Source: Flavobacteriales bacterium (GTDB taxonomy: Bacteria > Bacteroidota > Bacteroidia > Flavobacteriales > PHOS-HE28). Taken from it: a stretch of DNA of 18,358 nucleotides. Below, one piece after another: positions 15,549-18,358 of the stretch (the stretch's first letter is position 1; each line of letters starts with the position of its first letter). The translations under genes were made by a program, and so were the position numbers. Below the pieces are notes generated by a model. The model was not told where the DNA came from. It saw only the letters and a list, made by a program, of their open reading frames with translations, and ran no database searches. Location: assembly GCA_008016945.1 (NCBI GenBank), contig SSGN01000233.1, forward strand, positions 1 through 18,358. The letters are read 5' to 3'.

Positions 15549-16292
15549 ATGAGGATGTCACCACCACCTATCATCATCTCTTTTGCTCTGATCGGATCAG
15601 CGGTTCCGTGCATCGCGCAGCCCGAAAGCCTGGCTAACGATGAGCATTACATCATGGGCGATATGGGGGATGATCCTACGCCGGACATGAATGTTTATGA
15701 GGGCATGAACAAGGTGCTTGGTGGTGATTCGATCCGCATGTGCGCAGGATACCCTTGCCTTGGTTGGGTGGAGGACCGATATTCCGATGGTGCCCTCAAG
15801 CATCGTGGATACTACGATGCCGGTCAGTTGACCATCTACAAGAACTATTGGCCGAATGGAAGTCTGGAGCGCGAATTCCGGTCCATGGATGCGGTCCGTA
15901 GTTTGTTACGGATGTACCATTCCAACGGGAACCTACGCTCGGAGACCCGATACCTGAACGGTACTTCGGTCCAGTATGAGGACCACTATGTGGATGGCAC
16001 GTTGCGTTACGCGGAAGAGCGGCACCGCCACGAGCCTTACTACCTCCGCATGGACCTTTTCGCCGCCGATGGCCATCCGGTCAGCACGTTGCAGCTCGTG
16101 GATAAGAAGAAGGTGGAGTTCATCCAGAAGGAATACCACCCGGGCGGGGCACTGCGCTGCGAAGGACGTGCGCGGTACGACCCCTCGCGCATGAACACCC
16201 AACGCATTGGTTCGTGGACCTATTTCGATGAAAAAGGCACGGTGACCAAGCGGGAGGATTACCAGGATGGACGTTTAGCCACCGTGCGTTGA
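15549..16292 (+). CDS. Secreted YwqK/MORN_2-like repeat protein
   Basis: A 247-residue exported protein. The signal peptide spans about 1-23 (PIIISFALIGSAVPCIAQ). From about residue 75 there are imperfect repeats of the type 'YxDGxLKxxGxYxxGQ': SDGALKHRGYYDAGQLTIYK, WPNGSLEREFRSMD, HSNGNLRSETRYLNGTSVQY, VDGTLRYAEERH, then HPGGALRCEGRARY and a final GSWTYFDEKGTVTKREDYQDG. This is the MORN-variant pattern of proteins often labelled 'YwqK family antitoxin' in Bacteroidota; that label rests on a Bacillus pair and need not hold for an exported protein. No toxin gene is adjacent. The ATG at 15549 is the natural start; no Shine-Dalgarno is seen. It ends before a shared terminator and is convergent with dnaK. 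Function unknown, perhaps an envelope protein. Confidence 0.75.
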   Translation: MRMSPPPIIISFALIGSAVPCIAQPESLANDEHYIMGDMGDDPTPDMNVYEGMNKVLGGDSIRMCAGYPCLGWVEDRYSDGALKHRGYYDAGQLTIYKNYWPNGSLEREFRSMDAVRSLLRMYHSNGNLRSETRYLNGTSVQYEDHYVDGTLRYAEERHRHEPYYLRMDLFAADGHPVSTLQLVDKKKVEFIQKEYHPGGALRCEGRARYDPSRMNTQRIGSWTYFDEKGTVTKREDYQDGRLATVR

Positions 16293-16313
16293 TCGATCCT
16301 TGAGCAGAAAGAC

Positions 16314-16350
16314 AAAGCCCCGCGCTGTGAGGCGCGGGGCTTTCCTTTTT
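16314..16350. terminator. Bidirectional Rho-independent terminator
   Basis: A perfect 12-bp stem, AAAGCCCCGCGC (16314-16325) with GCGCGGGGCTTT (16332-16343), has loop TGTGAG and is followed by CC and five T residues (16346-16350). On the minus strand it is followed by a short T-rich TTTGTCTTTC. It lies between the YwqK-like stop and the dnaK stop and can end both transcripts. Confidence 0.92.
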
Positions 16351-16362
16351 CGGTCGGTACGC

Positions 16363-18273
16363 TTACTTCTTGTCGTCCTTCACCTCTTCGAAGTCCACAT
16401 CCTTCACCTCGGCATCGCTGTTGGCGTTGGCCTGGGCGCCGCCGCTGGCTCCGCTGGTCTGGGCTTCTTGGGCCGCTTTGTACATCTCTTCGCTGGCGGC
16501 GCTGAACACGTTGTTCAGTTCGGCCATGGCCGTGTCGATACCCGCCATGTCCTGTGCGCCGTGGGCGGTCTTCAGCTTGGTGAGGGCGTCTTCGATCGGC
16601 TGCTTCTTGTCGGCCGGGATCTTGTCACCGAACTCCTTCAGTTGTTTCTCCGTTTGGAAGATGAGGCTGTCGGCTTGGTTCAGCTTGTCCACGCGCTCCC
16701 GAGCCTGGCGGTCGCTGTCGGCGTTGGCCTCGGCTTCCTTCTTCATCTTTTCGATGTCGTCCTTGCTCAGGCCGCTGCTGGCTTCGATGCGGATGCTCTG
16801 CTCCTTGCCGGTGGCTTTGTCCTTGGCACCGACATGCAGGATACCGTTGGCGTCGATATCGAAGGTCACCTCGATCTGGGGTACTCCGCGCGGTGCGGGG
16901 GGGATGCCATCGAGGTGGAACCGGCCGATGGTGCGGTTGCCCGCAGCCATGGGGCGTTCGCCTTGCAGCACATGGATCTCCACGCTGGGCTGGCTGTCGC
17001 TGGCCGTGCTGAAGGTCTCGCTCTTCTTGGTGGGGATGGTGGTGTTGGCCTCGATCAGCTTGGTCATCACACCGCCCATGGTCTCGATACCAAGGCTCAG
17101 CGGGGTCACGTCCAGCAACAGCACATCCTTCACCTCGCCGGTGAGCACACCGCCTTGGATGCTGGCTCCGATGGCCACCACCTCGTCGGGGTTCACGCCT
17201 TTACTGGGCTCCTTGCCGCCGAAGAATTTCTTCACGGCTTCCTGGATGGCCGGGATGCGGGTGCTGCCACCCACCAGGATCACCTCGTCGATGTCGCTCA
17301 CCTTCAGGCCGGCGTTCTTCAGGGCGCTTTCGCAGGGGGCGATGGTGCGCTTGATCAGGCTATCCGCCAGCTGTTCGAATTTGGCGCGGGTGAGGCTGCG
17401 GACCAGGTGCTTCGGAATGCCGTTCACCGGCATGATGTACGGCAGGTTGATCTCGCTGCTGGTGGTGCTGCTCAGTTCGATCTTGGCCTTTTCGGCGGCA
17501 TCCTTCAACCGCTGCAGGGCCATGGGATCCTTGCGCAGGTCAAGCCCTTCGTCGTTCTTGAACTCTTCGCCCAGCCAGTCGATGATCACCTGGTCGAAGT
17601 CGTCGCCACCCAGGTGGGTGTCGCCCTCGGTGCTCTTCACTTCGAACACGCCATCGCCCAACTCCAGTACGCTCACGTCGTGGGTGCCACCACCGCAGTC
17701 GAACACCACGATCTTCTGGTCCTTGTCCTTCTTATCCAAGCCATAGGCCAGTGCGGCCGCTGTGGGCTCGTTGATGATGCGGCGCACCTTCAACCCCGCG
17801 ATCTCACCGGCCTCTTTGGTGGCTTGACGTTGCGCGTCGTTGAAGTAGGCCGGAACGGTGATCACGGCCTCGCTCACCGTGGTACCGAGGTAGTCCTCTG
17901 CGGTCTTCTTCATCTTTTGCAGGATCATCGCGCTGATCTCCTGCGGGGTGTATTGACGGTCGCCGATCTGCACTCGGGGAGTGTTATTCGGACCGCGTTC
18001 CACTGTGTAAGGCACCCGGCCAACCTCTTTGCTGCATTCGTCGTGGGAGTTGCCCATGAAGCGCTTGATGGAGAAGATGGTGTTGGTGGGGTTGGTGATC
18101 GCCTGACGCTTGGCCGGGTCGCCCACTTTCCGCTCTCCACCTTCAATGAAGGCTACCACACTGGGAGTGGTACGCTTTCCTTCGCTATTCGCGATCACCA
18201 CGGGCTCGTTGCCCTCCATTACGGCTACGCAGCTGTTGGTGGTGCCCAGGTCGATTCCAATGATCTTGCTCAT
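16363..18273 (-). CDS. dnaK: Molecular chaperone DnaK (Hsp70)
   Basis: ATP-dependent Hsp70 chaperone, 636 residues, the usual length. The actin-like ATPase begins with [20 protein letters not shown] (phosphate-1 loop) and includes [40 protein letters not shown], phosphate-2 motif [20 protein letters not shown] and the adenosine motif [14 protein letters not shown]. The linker [19 protein letters not shown] leads to the substrate-binding domain ([20 protein letters not shown]) and a helical lid. The C-terminal tail ends in [15 protein letters not shown], the standard DnaK tail. CGGGTHD replaces the common LGGGTFD, a variant I expect in parts of Bacteroidota and not a lesion. No grpE or dnaJ is adjacent in the window. 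No CIRCE-type operator is seen upstream; a sigma-54-like element is present instead. Complete and confident. Confidence 0.99.
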   Translation of the reverse strand: MSKIIGIDLGTTNSCVAVMEGNEPVVIANSEGKRTTPSVVAFIEGGERKVGDPAKRQAITNPTNTIFSIKRFMGNSHDECSKEVGRVPYTVERGPNNTPRVQIGDRQYTPQEISAMILQKMKKTAEDYLGTTVSEAVITVPAYFNDAQRQATKEAGEIAGLKVRRIINEPTAAALAYGLDKKDKDQKIVVFDCGGGTHDVSVLELGDGVFEVKSTEGDTHLGGDDFDQVIIDWLGEEFKNDEGLDLRKDPMALQRLKDAAEKAKIELSSTTSSEINLPYIMPVNGIPKHLVRSLTRAKFEQLADSLIKRTIAPCESALKNAGLKVSDIDEVILVGGSTRIPAIQEAVKKFFGGKEPSKGVNPDEVVAIGASIQGGVLTGEVKDVLLLDVTPLSLGIETMGGVMTKLIEANTTIPTKKSETFSTASDSQPSVEIHVLQGERPMAAGNRTIGRFHLDGIPPAPRGVPQIEVTFDIDANGILHVGAKDKATGKEQSIRIEASSGLSKDDIEKMKKEAEANADSDRQARERVDKLNQADSLIFQTEKQLKEFGDKIPADKKQPIEDALTKLKTAHGAQDMAGIDTAMAELNNVFSAASEEMYKAAQEAQTSGASGGAQANANSDAEVKDVDFEEVKDDKK

Positions 18274-18310
18274 GTTGTCGGTTGCTTTCGTTCAGCGGTC
18301 GTCCCCATTT

Positions 18311-18326
18311 GTCAACCTTCATGCCA
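18311..18326 (-). promoter_or_regulatory. Possible sigma-54-type promoter upstream of dnaK
   Basis: On the minus strand the sequence reads TGGCATG-AAGG-TTGAC, close to the sigma-54 consensus TGGCAYG-N4-TTGCW with a mismatch at the C of the -12 GC. The GG-to-G spacing is right, and initiation about 12 bases downstream would leave a leader of roughly 25 bases before the dnaK ATG. The -12 GC dinucleotide is important for sigma-54, so its alteration lowers confidence. Confidence 0.3.
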
Positions 18327-18358
18327 GCCAGTGCCATTTGCTCTGGACCTGTCAGAAC

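Noticed and set aside
15392..15613. 73-codon minus-strand frame in the intergenic region
   Set aside because: It runs into the antisense of the YwqK-like signal peptide, shows no protein-like pattern and would occupy the likely promoter region.
16370..17746. Long 458-codon frame antisense to dnaK
   Set aside because: It is serine/leucine-rich without domain signals and mirrors the codon bias of dnaK. Long antisense frames are a known artefact of GC-rich dnaK genes.
18274..18358. CIRCE-type operator before dnaK
   Set aside because: No TTAGCACTC-N9-GAGTGCTAA-like inverted repeat is visible in the 85 bases available; a site further upstream would be outside the window.

Overview
The window looks like a chromosomal segment of a GC-rich member of the Bacteroidota, most likely Flavobacteriales or a close relative. 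Four things point there: a Bacteroidota-type RpoC followed by a DUF3467 protein, a very large secreted protein ending in a type IX secretion (T9SS) type A sorting domain, a patatin-like phospholipase fused to an outer-membrane barrel, and the lack of recognisable Shine-Dalgarno sequences before the start codons. The genus cannot be read from the sequence. No rRNA, tRNA or CRISPR array was seen.

Layout. Bases 1-2166 hold the 3' part of rpoC (+), then a strong hairpin, a DUF3467 gene (+) and a Rho-independent terminator. From 2612 to 9998 every gene is on the minus strand. In transcription order these are: an FtsX/LolC-type permease (GTG start at 9998), a cystathionine beta-synthase with C-terminal CBS domains, a REP-associated tyrosine transposase (RAYT), a 69-residue one-helix membrane protein, a BtuF-like metal or corrinoid receptor without a signal peptide, a patatin/POTRA/barrel protein, and a 79-residue unknown protein coupled to it by an ATGA overlap. 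A NamZ-like (DUF1343) exo-muramidase gene runs divergently from the permease gene, and the two start codons overlap. A perfect 13-bp hairpin separates it from the convergent 1267-residue T9SS cargo protein. After a 355-base intergenic region comes a secreted YwqK/MORN-like repeat protein (+). A shared bidirectional terminator separates it from the convergent dnaK (-), which has a possible sigma-54-type element upstream.

How the genes work together. Most are housekeeping genes (rpoC, dnaK, cysteine metabolism) or envelope genes (permease, NamZ-like muramidase, outer-membrane patatin, T9SS cargo). The four genes from 6172 down to 2612 are packed with 1-nt, 51-nt and overlapping junctions and probably form one transcription unit. 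Their shared role is unknown.

The most unusual part is 6163-6943. The RAYT gene carries a 44-nt REP-like palindrome inside its own reading frame, in a loop between the catalytic motifs. Related palindromes and half-copies lie in the 198-bp region upstream of the gene, and the last short repeat reaches the stop codon of the beta-synthase gene. The internal copy and the upstream half-copy carry GTAG just before the hairpin arm, as in classical REP elements. This looks like a self-associated RAYT/REP system whose target repeat has become part of the transposase coding sequence.
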